DNA of 44,807 nt, taken from the IMG/VR virus record IMGVR_UViG_3300032893_000100, positions 1 through 44,807 of that record. One strand, 5' to 3'. A program made the position numbers and the translations under genes. Origin of the DNA: a virus. Positions 1-6,636 of this stretch are shown here, piece by piece. Position 1 is the stretch's first letter. Each line of letters begins with the position of its first letter. The notes beneath the pieces were generated by a model that was not told the DNA's origin, searched no databases, and saw only the letters and a program-made list of their open reading frames with translations.

Positions 1-127
1 TCCGGCACCCAAAGTAGAAACAACAGCACCGCCACTGACAGATAGAGAACCAACGTTTGCGATGATGATAGTGGCAGTCGTCGCCGCCAGCGTTGCCAAG
101 GTCGCACCGCCACTGACAGATAGAGAA
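1..127. repeat. 127-bp overlap of the two contig ends
   Basis: Bases 1-127 are identical to 44681-44807. The same 127 bases occur a third time at 44540-44666, because the sequence lies inside the repeat array of the tail-fibre gene. A length of exactly 127 is the usual largest k-mer of short-read assemblers, so this is best read as an assembly overlap of a circular map rather than a biological terminal repeat. The fibre reading frame is open across the join (position 1 to 44680), which supports circularity. The true number of repeats at the join is not fixed by this assembly. Confidence 0.85.
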
Positions 128-147
128 GCCGCCGTCAAGACGTTGAA
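1..147 (-). repeat. Tail-fibre repeat array, left part
   Basis: Two kinds of unit alternate in the fibre protein: one of about 26 residues (GSLSVSGGATLATLAATTAT then IIIANV) and one of about 21 (GSLSVSGGAVVSTLGAG then IANI). The array continues at 44440-44807. Copies are identical at the nucleotide level over long stretches, which points to recent duplication and explains why the assembly broke here. Confidence 0.85.
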
Positions 148-564
148 ATTAGCATTCGTTCCAGTCGGAAACGAGGTATTCGTAGTCTGCGGTCCAATAC
201 GGACAGATGACAGACCGGAATCCAGCGACCCAGAATCCGGAAGAATAGTCACAGTCGTAGTCGTGCCGAATGTTGCAGATACTACGGAACCGTAAACGTT
301 TCCGGCCATTACCATTGCCCATACGCGCCGCCCAGCGGTATAGGCCAATGTCTGATCGCCCGGCACCGTGAAGGTCGTCGCGCTCGCATAGGTCGCGGAA
401 TCGCGCGGATACCATTCGGGACCGTTCTTCGTCCAATCGGCTACGTCCGCCATCATTTGGCGGGCACTATCGTTAATGGTGGACGGGGCTTGCCCTTCCG
501 CCCAATTGATAGAGCCGACGTTCGCATTGCTACCGGGAATCGTAGACCAGTCCCTGAGTGCCAT
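1..564 (-). CDS. Tail fibre, N-terminal part (continues at 44680)
   Basis: The frame opens with ATG at 564, with GGAG about eight bases upstream, and stays open to base 1. It then continues in frame at 44680 to a stop at 43898, giving a joined protein of 448 residues. The N-terminus has the form seen in podovirus fibres (NDSARQMMADVADW at about residues 33-46), which normally anchors the fibre to the tail hub. From about residue 137 the protein enters repeats built on SLSVSGGA. It lies directly downstream of the tail-hub gene. The fibre should recognise the host surface. The join was inferred here from frame continuity. Confidence 0.85.
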   Translation of the reverse strand, partial: MALRDWSTIPGSNANVGSINWAEGQAPSTINDSARQMMADVADWTKNGPEWYPRDSATYASATTFTVPGDQTLAYTAGRRVWAMVMAGNVYGSVVSATFGTTTTVTILPDSGSLDSGLSSVRIGPQTTNTSFPTGTNANFNVLTAASLSVSGGATLATLAATTATIIIANVGSLSVSGGAVVSTLGAG

Positions 565-573
565 TTTCTACTC

Positions 574-2106
574 CTACCGCGTTCCAGCCGGAACGAAATT
601 GATATCTACGCCTTGCAGGAAGTCGTAGTCTTGCCCGTTTGTCTGGATACGGAAACGGAAAAACCGGTTGGTCACACGGGACTGGCAGAAGCCAGCCGAG
701 TTAGGAGAAATGGCAGCGCCATAACTTACCGGGTCGCTGATCTGGCGACGGCTGGCAATCTCTACACTCACCGCACCCGCACTCACGCCTTCGATAATCG
801 GATACGTCTCATTCACTTGGCAGAGATTCTTTACGTTATCCATCGTCTGATTCATTTGGATTTGGTAAAGATTCTGCATCGGATTCATTTCCGTGGTTTC
901 GATATCCGCCGACATGGAGGGTCCAGTGCAATAATACAGGGAACCATTTACGAAAACAGTGAAAATCAGTTCGCCGCCCGTCCATGAGCGGTCATCCAGC
1001 GAGATAACGAGCGCATCGATATTGCTACCGCAATAGGCATCCAATCCTTCCAGCGTTACACCCTGCGCCGCAGATAATCCAAGGCATTCAACCGCGCCGG
1101 AATCCAGCGTAGTCGGGATATCGATACGACTCCAACGGTCATAAGCCCATGAATAAATCATGATGTGATTGGGCTTGCCGTTGTTATTGCCTTGGCCCGG
1201 ATAAGCCCAGCACACAATCTTGTGTTGGGGCCATACGGCGGCGCGGATATTGTTTGTATGCATGGTATCCAAGTCCGCAAAGAAGGTGTTGTCAACCTTG
1301 CTTCGCCCGATGGGCGTAACGTTCGTGCCGTCGAATTTGTAGAAGCCGTCAGCAGACAGGAAATACACCATGTTTTCGTAGTTGACGACGCCTTGCGGGG
1401 CATAAGCGCCGATGTTGTACTGGATTTTGTTGAACTGGAAAATCAGCGGAGAACCAACAAAGTTCATCTGGTAGATGGCGCGTTCCTGAAAGATATAGCC
1501 GCCTTGCTCGCCGCCCACGATTTTCTGAATCCAGCCACCATCACCCGTCAAATCCTGAAAGTCCGCCAGCGTGGTAGGGTCAGGTGTCCACGAACCTGCG
1601 TTGTTGAGCGCGGACCACCGCACGCGTTGCACGTTCGTCGCCGAGTCAGAAATGTTCCCGGTCACAACAAAGTTCTGGATAACTGCGATGTGGCGCGCTT
1701 TCGGCGGCGCGCCACCCAGATCGATAAAGTTGGCTGCACCCAGCGAAATCGTCTGCATGGGGTCGGTCCCGTTTGTGGCGATGACCGTCTGTCCCCATTG
1801 CACGAATTCCCAACAGTCATTAGAAGCGACAGCATAGGCAGCCGAAAGGTTTGTGACGGCTGTTAGCGATCCCGCGTTCTGCACATACAATGCCGAAATA
1901 TCGCCGCAATAGGTGTAATTATTGTTGGCATTGTCCCGTGCATTGATAAGGTTCAGCATGCGCCCCGTAGGCCCGGTCGCCTTTATTTGCAGCGACGGCA
2001 TAGGTTCATACCATGCCCCACCGGGAATGACGTTGAATGCGCGGTTGGCGCCCGGATTATTGTATGAAGGTTGGTCAGGAAGCCATTCGGCCACGGGAAT
2101 GAACAT
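574..2106 (-). CDS. Tail hub / head-completion protein, P22 gp10-like
   Basis: A 510-residue protein starting MFIPVAEWLPDQ. It contains repeated beta-strand segments with the flavour of a propeller (VQWGQTVIATNG, GGYIFQERAIYQM, VYFLSADGFYKFDG), typical of the phage tail-hub or DNA-stabilisation family related to P22 gp10. Such proteins form the nozzle below the portal adaptor and carry the fibres. Its neighbours fit: the head-tail adaptor lies immediately upstream (one base away) and the tail fibre follows after 9 bases. The stop is TAG. The family call rests on strand pattern, size and position. Confidence 0.6.
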   Translation of the reverse strand: MFIPVAEWLPDQPSYNNPGANRAFNVIPGGAWYEPMPSLQIKATGPTGRMLNLINARDNANNNYTYCGDISALYVQNAGSLTAVTNLSAAYAVASNDCWEFVQWGQTVIATNGTDPMQTISLGAANFIDLGGAPPKARHIAVIQNFVVTGNISDSATNVQRVRWSALNNAGSWTPDPTTLADFQDLTGDGGWIQKIVGGEQGGYIFQERAIYQMNFVGSPLIFQFNKIQYNIGAYAPQGVVNYENMVYFLSADGFYKFDGTNVTPIGRSKVDNTFFADLDTMHTNNIRAAVWPQHKIVCWAYPGQGNNNGKPNHIMIYSWAYDRWSRIDIPTTLDSGAVECLGLSAAQGVTLEGLDAYCGSNIDALVISLDDRSWTGGELIFTVFVNGSLYYCTGPSMSADIETTEMNPMQNLYQIQMNQTMDNVKNLCQVNETYPIIEGVSAGAVSVEIASRRQISDPVSYGAAISPNSAGFCQSRVTNRFFRFRIQTNGQDYDFLQGVDINFVPAGTR

Positions 2107-2715
2107 TTAGAACCTCGTCTGACGGAGGCGTACTTGGAATTTCTGATCGCGCAGCTTGTAAAGCTGCTCGTCTGCATAGGATTTCTGCATGGCAGAGAAT
2201 ACGGCACCCGCCTGCATATCCTTGATATACGTCTTCGCCACAAACTTCGCTGCGCCGTACATCACCATGTCTTCCGCAACCGACAACCAGTCATTCGTAT
2301 CGGTATCGGCAGACAGTTCCGGAAGCTTCTGGAGGTAATAGCAGAGGATCGTATAGGCGGAATCCGGCACGTTCGCCAAATGGAAATTCACGCCGTACTG
2401 GCACCACCGGATCGGCAGGCCCAGAGATTCGTTGATGTTGATATAGCGGACTTCTGAGAATGGGACGTTGATCATCGGCACATCCGCCGACTGAATCACA
2501 ATCTCCATCCGATCCGTCAGGAGGTGATCGGCAGGCACTGCCAGCAGTTCCGAGTTAGGAATGCAGGTCAGCGCCGTTACCGTTTCATTGAACCAGAAGC
2601 GCTGCTTTTCATACGCCCGGATTGTCGCGATGATCCCCAGCTTGATCTGGGTCGTATAATCCGTGCGGTTCAGGATATCCGCTACATTTTGCTGGATGCT
2701 GAGATAGGTTGGCAC
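2107..2715 (-). CDS. Head-tail adaptor (gp4/gp11-like)
   Basis: A 202-residue, largely alpha-helical protein starting MPTYLSIQQNVADILNR. Features shared with podovirus head-tail adaptors include an N-terminal helix pair with IIATIRAYEKQRFWFNE, a central ADHLLTDRMEIVIQ segment, and a helical C-terminus (EDMVMYGAAKFVAKTYIKD). Adaptors bind under the portal and accept the tail hub, which is the next gene. Its start lies inside the end of the glycosyltransferase gene (107-base overlap), so the two are probably translationally coupled. Confidence 0.65.
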   Translation of the reverse strand: MPTYLSIQQNVADILNRTDYTTQIKLGIIATIRAYEKQRFWFNETVTALTCIPNSELLAVPADHLLTDRMEIVIQSADVPMINVPFSEVRYININESLGLPIRWCQYGVNFHLANVPDSAYTILCYYLQKLPELSADTDTNDWLSVAEDMVMYGAAKFVAKTYIKDMQAGAVFSAMQKSYADEQLYKLRDQKFQVRLRQTRF

Positions 2716-3409
2716 CGTATAACTCCAGAATAGGGTCGTCGCAGTGCGTCATCCTTCCCAATTCCTCAAACCATTCCGGTGCGTATTCGCAGTTCTGGTA
2801 GGAGCGGAAACAGGGTGAGCCGAGCGTATAATGCACGATTTTAGCATTTCTGTTCGGTTCGTATTCTCCCACCAAATGATTATATTCCGGGGGAAGCGTT
2901 CCTACGGCGTCCGCCCATTTGAACTGGTGTAGGTCCATCGGGCTTGCTTTGTTGACGTATTCCGGCGTCAGCCTTTGCACCGGCATCCGATGTCCGTTGA
3001 ATACCATCACGCTTGACCAGTTTTTCATCGGGTAGACGGTTTGCTGGTTCCCCAGAAACTTGCCCGTCGTTTTGGGTGTGTACTCGTGCTTTACGACCAA
3101 AACATCTGAGAAACGATCTTCGCGCGCTTTCTGCGCTAACTCGTAGATGTCGCATAAACAGAGCATGTCCGAGTCTAGGAATATTGAAATTTCCCGCCCA
3201 GCAAGATAGGGAGTAAGGAATCGGGCGAAGGTAAAGTCCGTCGATTGCCGGGAGTCGCGCGGGCGAGCGTAAATCCCTTTCAATGTCGATAGATTGATCG
3301 GCAGGAATTGGACCGGACCAGAGGCCCGAGACATAATTGAATGGCATAGGACGTGATAGGCGACGGCTTCGCGGGGATCATAACCAATGGCAATCTTCAG
3401 GGGCGTCAT
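2609..3409 (-). CDS. GT8-like glycosyltransferase
   Basis: A 266-residue protein from the ATG at 3409, which has GGGAGG upstream and an ATGA overlap with the preceding methyltransferase. The N-terminus (KIAIGYDPREAVAYHVLCHS) and the IFLDSDMLCLCDIYEL segment carry the metal-binding DxD (Asp79-Ser-Asp81) expected of a family 8-type, GT-A fold transferase. Around residues 180-220 there are WADAVGTLPPEYN and IVHYTLGSPCF, positions where GT8 enzymes hold acceptor and diphosphate. The likely role is to move a sugar from a nucleotide sugar onto a virion or host-surface component. The target is unknown. It is third from the TPR-GT9 gene in a sugar/methyl module. Confidence 0.75.
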   Translation of the reverse strand: MTPLKIAIGYDPREAVAYHVLCHSIMSRASGPVQFLPINLSTLKGIYARPRDSRQSTDFTFARFLTPYLAGREISIFLDSDMLCLCDIYELAQKAREDRFSDVLVVKHEYTPKTTGKFLGNQQTVYPMKNWSSVMVFNGHRMPVQRLTPEYVNKASPMDLHQFKWADAVGTLPPEYNHLVGEYEPNRNAKIVHYTLGSPCFRSYQNCEYAPEWFEELGRMTHCDDPILELYGANLSQHPAKCSGYPEPHGLYDPDQAGDHRDNPGV

Positions 3410-3915
3410 ACGGCCTCCCGAGGCGTCAGAATTGCGATAAAGCCCCCGCCGTAGTTGTGCAAGGATTGCACGTCGAACCATTTGCTTGTGCGTGAAAGCC
3501 ATACTTCTGGACGCCATTGGATAAGATGAGCATTCCGACCGTCTGCTAGTACCTTGTTCGCCGGTCGGGTCGCCACATCCACAAATAGGGTTTTAAGGGT
3601 CAAATTGTGCAAATGCGCCAGAACGTCATCTAGACAATCTGGCTCGATGTGCTCCAGCACATCCGAACACACAACAATATCGTGCGGACACGGCTCTTGC
3701 TCCAAGCCCATGATGAACGGATCGTAGTTCGTGATCGCAAATGGGAGTGCTTTCGCAAGCGTGCATTGCCCCGCGCCGTAGTCAAGCACATCACGCGTTT
3801 GCAGCTTCTCGCAAAGTTGGCGGATATGGTCCGCATGCTTGTGCCCGGAAATGCCGTAGTTACCACGGCTATGCAAGTCTTGTTGCAGTGCTGCGTACTG
3901 GGGGGTGAAACGCAT
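3406..3915 (-). CDS. Class I SAM-dependent methyltransferase
   Basis: A 169-residue protein. Motif I is VLDYGAGQ (residues 43-50), an acidic residue follows in NYDP (Asp65), and a post-I motif is CSDVLEHIEP (83-92), the standard layout of a Rossmann-fold methyltransferase that uses S-adenosylmethionine. It is short for the fold, and no DNA-methyltransferase motif such as DPPY is visible, so a sugar or small-molecule target is likelier than DNA. It sits between the trypsin-like lipoprotein (two bases upstream) and the GT8-like gene (ATGA overlap), inside the sugar module. Confidence 0.8.
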   Translation of the reverse strand: MRFTPQYAALQQDLHSRGNYGISGHKHADHIRQLCEKLQTRDVLDYGAGQCTLAKALPFAITNYDPFIMGLEQEPCPHDIVVCSDVLEHIEPDCLDDVLAHLHNLTLKTLFVDVATRPANKVLADGRNAHLIQWRPEVWLSRTSKWFDVQSLHNYGGGFIAILTPREAV

Positions 3916-3917
3916 CT

Positions 3918-4511
3918 TTATCCTCTGTAGGTAATGTGGTTGGCATCCAGAAAGGTCCGAATGTCAGTAACAGGAACGATTGACGCCAGATGAGGGAAGT
4001 CCAAGACGCCAAGAGGAGACTGATAGAGAGACAAGGCATCGATAAACCCCACGTATTTGCCGTCTTTTGTGAACACGCCACCGCCGCTATTGCCGGGTGC
4101 AACCGGCGTCGTCGTAGTCGCATCCTCCTGATACAGCCCTTCCGTCAGAATCCATTCCTTATCCAGCGGGAAACCGATGGTAAATACCGGCGTCCAATCT
4201 GGCGGCATCTTGTCAACCATTTGCACGGGCGGCGCGTTAAGGGATTTTGCAGCACACACCACGCCGATATCCTTCTCGGTATCCACCGCCGCAATTGCTG
4301 CAACATGCGGTTTCGTATCGTTTCCGATCAATACCAATTCCTTTGCACCATTCACGACGTGCGCCGCCGTTAGCGCGCACTTGTCGTTGATGACGACACC
4401 AGAGCCGTGTCCCGTATCCGTCTGCACAACCATTACCGATTTTCGTGCCGTCTGTTGGGGCGGTACAGAGGCGCACGCGGCGAGAAGGAGAAGGGACAGC
4501 AGCCATTTCAT
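3918..4511 (-). CDS. Trypsin-like serine protease, predicted lipoprotein
   Basis: A 197-residue protein with a signal peptide and lipobox (KWLLSLLLLAAC, acylated Cys13), so it should be anchored in a membrane of the infected cell. The mature part is a chymotrypsin-fold protease: His51 in TAAHVV, Asp81 in DTEKDIGVV and Ser142 in PGNSGGG form a complete triad. No PDZ domain follows, unlike DegP. A secreted protease inside a late virion operon is unusual. It could cut a surface receptor or a rival phage's fibre after infection, or process a surface protein, but the target cannot be read from sequence. Neighbours are a TPR-GT9 transferase (upstream) and a methyltransferase (downstream). Confidence 0.85.
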   Translation of the reverse strand: MKWLLSLLLLAACASVPPQQTARKSVMVVQTDTGHGSGVVINDKCALTAAHVVNGAKELVLIGNDTKPHVAAIAAVDTEKDIGVVCAAKSLNAPPVQMVDKMPPDWTPVFTIGFPLDKEWILTEGLYQEDATTTTPVAPGNSGGGVFTKDGKYVGFIDALSLYQSPLGVLDFPHLASIVPVTDIRTFLDANHITYRG

Positions 4512-4514
4512 GAT

Positions 4515-6074
4515 TTACTCCAACATTTCCGCCAAGGATGCGGCGATTTCGTTGACTACCGGTTCCCATTCCACGGTGTCTGGCGCTTGCCGGAACAGGG
4601 TTACGGTTTTCCCGTACCAAGGCATGTAATCGAGATCAAGACGGTATCGCCACGCTGGGCGAGACGGAGTGGCAACCCAGCAAGGAATACCGCATGAGCC
4701 TGCCAAATGCACCACGCTGGAACAACACGTAATGACGAGATCGAGGTTAGCGACAAGTCCGCCGGTTTCGTCATAATGCTCGTTATATGCAGCTTCTGGC
4801 CAGTGGTGAATCTGGATGCCATGTTTTTGCTCGAATTGGAAAATCTCGTCTTCGCAAGGGGTGTATTGTAGGGAGACGAAATGGGCGTCCTGCTTCAGAA
4901 TCGGAAGCAACTGTTCCAGTCTCAGACTCCGCACTTCCACACGCGTCTTCTTGTGACCGCCGATCCAGTTGATGCCAATCACCGGCTTCTTGTCGCCACG
5001 GCCAAAGGCTTCGTCTAGCCGTTGCGCCCAGCGTAATTGGGCTTCCGTAGACGGCTTGATATACGGCGTACCGGGGAAATCCTTGATATCGCGGCGGAAG
5101 AAGCGCGGCAGATCGCCAATCGCAATACGTGCATCAAACGGATAACGCGGCTTGCCATCGGTCGTAAGAGGCCATGTCAGTTCTCCATCTTCCCGCGTGC
5201 CGTAGATATCTATATTGGGGAACGAACTACAGAACAGGCGATGAAGTTTCTTGTGGCAGTCGAACACGACTTGCTTGCTCATCGCGATCAGGTCAGGCAG
5301 GCAGGACGCGAACATAATCTCATCGCCGATGCCCTGTTCGCCGTAGACCACAATCGTCTTGCCCGGAGAACCATCCCATTCCGGAATTTGGACATGGGAA
5401 TAATCACGGCTTGTGCGCACATGAGCGCGCTTCCCCCAATTGTATTCATCGAACCCGGCGGCATAATTGCCGAGTTCTAGGTTAGCAAGGGAGCGATTCC
5501 ACCGCGCTTGAGCATGATTCGGGTCGATCCTGATCGCTTCTGCCAAATGCTCCATCGAGCGCTCAGGATGCCCTTCGTTGATATATAGGGTCGCGAGATT
5601 GTTCTCGATATCCGCAGACGGCTCGCCAAATGCTTCCTTGGCGCGTTCAAACCAATAGCGCGCCTTGTCGATCTTGTTCTCATGCTTCCATGTCGTCCCG
5701 ATGGCATTCATGAGTTCCGATCGCTTCATGCGGAGAAACCGCTGTTTTCCCCCAGCCTGTTTCTCATCTATCGTTACCCCGAGCGCGGAAAGGTCGCTTT
5801 CCAGCTTATCGATCCCATGATAGGCAACGGAGAGTAGCGTATAAGCGATGCCATGCTTTTCCTGCACGGCCAGATTCATCCCGAGTGCCGCCATGAGCGC
5901 GGTATTCCCGAAATGATCGTTCATCATTTCCACGTAGATACATTCAGCCTCTTTCAGCTTGCCGTTCTGTTCGAACGTCACGGCTTCGTAAAAGCGGTTC
6001 TTCGGCTTGGGTTTGCTGTCGATACCGAGAAGCTTGTTATGTTCTACATCCCGCAAGTGCATTTGGACTTCCAT
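4515..6074 (-). CDS. TPR protein with GT9/GT41-like glycosyltransferase domain
   Basis: The start is ATG at 6074 with GGGAG six bases upstream. The frame is open further upstream but crosses the terminator. The 519-residue protein has TPR-type helices at about residues 30-210 (for example IENNLATLYINEGHPERSM and HAQARWNRSLANLELGNYA). A transferase domain follows from about 230: GKTIVVYGEQGIGDEIMFAS, PVIGINWIGG, and the nucleotide-sugar region NLDLVITCCSSVVHLAGSCG. This layout is known in bacteria and phages as TPR plus heptosyltransferase-like domains, where the TPR part holds a protein acceptor. It is the first gene after a new promoter and leads the module. Confidence 0.8.
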   Translation of the reverse strand: MEVQMHLRDVEHNKLLGIDSKPKPKNRFYEAVTFEQNGKLKEAECIYVEMMNDHFGNTALMAALGMNLAVQEKHGIAYTLLSVAYHGIDKLESDLSALGVTIDEKQAGGKQRFLRMKRSELMNAIGTTWKHENKIDKARYWFERAKEAFGEPSADIENNLATLYINEGHPERSMEHLAEAIRIDPNHAQARWNRSLANLELGNYAAGFDEYNWGKRAHVRTSRDYSHVQIPEWDGSPGKTIVVYGEQGIGDEIMFASCLPDLIAMSKQVVFDCHKKLHRLFCSSFPNIDIYGTREDGELTWPLTTDGKPRYPFDARIAIGDLPRFFRRDIKDFPGTPYIKPSTEAQLRWAQRLDEAFGRGDKKPVIGINWIGGHKKTRVEVRSLRLEQLLPILKQDAHFVSLQYTPCEDEIFQFEQKHGIQIHHWPEAAYNEHYDETGGLVANLDLVITCCSSVVHLAGSCGIPCWVATPSRPAWRYRLDLDYMPWYGKTVTLFRQAPDTVEWEPVVNEIAASLAEMLE

Positions 6075-6088
6075 TCCCGCTCCCGAAT

Positions 6089-6106
6089 ATGCAGATTTTG
6101 CAGGTT
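6089..6106 (+). promoter_or_regulatory. Operator-like site 1 (ATGCARAWTTTGCAGGT)
   Basis: The sequence ATGCAGATTTTGCAGGTT is an imperfect palindrome centred on TGCAGATTTTGCA (6090-6102). The same motif occurs at 20382-20398, 27407-27422 and 28363-28379. Here it lies between the extended -10 at 6110-6118 and the TPR-GT9 start at 6074, at the predicted transcription start, so a bound protein would block the tail/sugar operon. Confidence 0.6.
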
Positions 6107-6109
6107 TCA

Positions 6110-6118
6110 GTATATCAC
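6110..6118 (-). promoter_or_regulatory. Extended -10 promoter for the sugar/tail operon
   Basis: On the minus strand the bases read TGATATACT, an extended -10 (TGn plus TATACT). No good -35 is visible. It lies between the terminator at 6125-6150 and operator site 1, so it should restart transcription after the capsid operon ends. Confidence 0.5.
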
Positions 6119-6124
6119 TAGGCG

Positions 6125-6150
6125 TAAAAAAGCCCCGCCGAAACGGGGCT
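6125..6150 (-). terminator. Rho-independent terminator after the capsid/decoration genes
   Basis: On the minus strand the sequence is AGCCCCG, loop TTTCGG, CGGGGCT, then a run of six T. This is a seven-base-pair GC-rich stem with U-tract, placed 25 bases after the decoration-protein stop codon. It should separate capsid transcription from the tail/sugar operon. Confidence 0.85.
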
Positions 6151-6174
6151 AAAGCACTTGCAGAGGAAATTGAA

Positions 6175-6624
6175 TCAGTTGGAGCCAGCGTTTCCGTCTT
6201 GCGCCTGATCGAACGAGAAGAACACGGACAGCCGAATCGTACCGGTTGCCGTAGCGGTAGAAACCGCATCGATCAAAAGGTCGATAGTGTCATCGACGGA
6301 ATAGCTGTAGCCAATTGCCGCTTGATTCGGACGCACCGACACATTCGCGCTAATACTTGCCGAACCGAAGCGCTTGGTGGAACTGCCATCGCCGATGCCA
6401 AGCGTTGCCAGACCGCCGGTAAAACCGGTCGTGCTGACAAAGACATCATGGATGACCGCACCTTTTGCGATAGGAACCATTTGGAACACATCGCCAGCCG
6501 ATTGCGCAGCGGTAAAGGTGAATTGTGCGGTAATGCACTGCACACCCTTCTCGTTGTACTTCGGCGGGTGAAGGAAGAACCCCGATGCGTTCGTTTGGCA
6601 TGCTGTAGCCGTATAGGTTGCCAT
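6175..6624 (-). CDS. Head decoration / minor capsid protein
   Basis: A 149-residue protein starting MATYTATACQTNASG, with GGAGG before the ATG. The pattern VQCITAQFTF...GDVFQMVPIAKGAVIHDVFV...GLATLGIGDGSS is that of small phage structural proteins that follow capsid genes and are thought to decorate the head. It is beta-rich with no catalytic motif. It lies 12 bases downstream of the capsid stop and is the last gene before the terminator. Confidence 0.6.
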   Translation of the reverse strand: MATYTATACQTNASGFFLHPPKYNEKGVQCITAQFTFTAAQSAGDVFQMVPIAKGAVIHDVFVSTTGFTGGLATLGIGDGSSTKRFGSASISANVSVRPNQAAIGYSYSVDDTIDLLIDAVSTATATGTIRLSVFFSFDQAQDGNAGSN

Positions 6625-6636
6625 TTCAGCCTCCTA

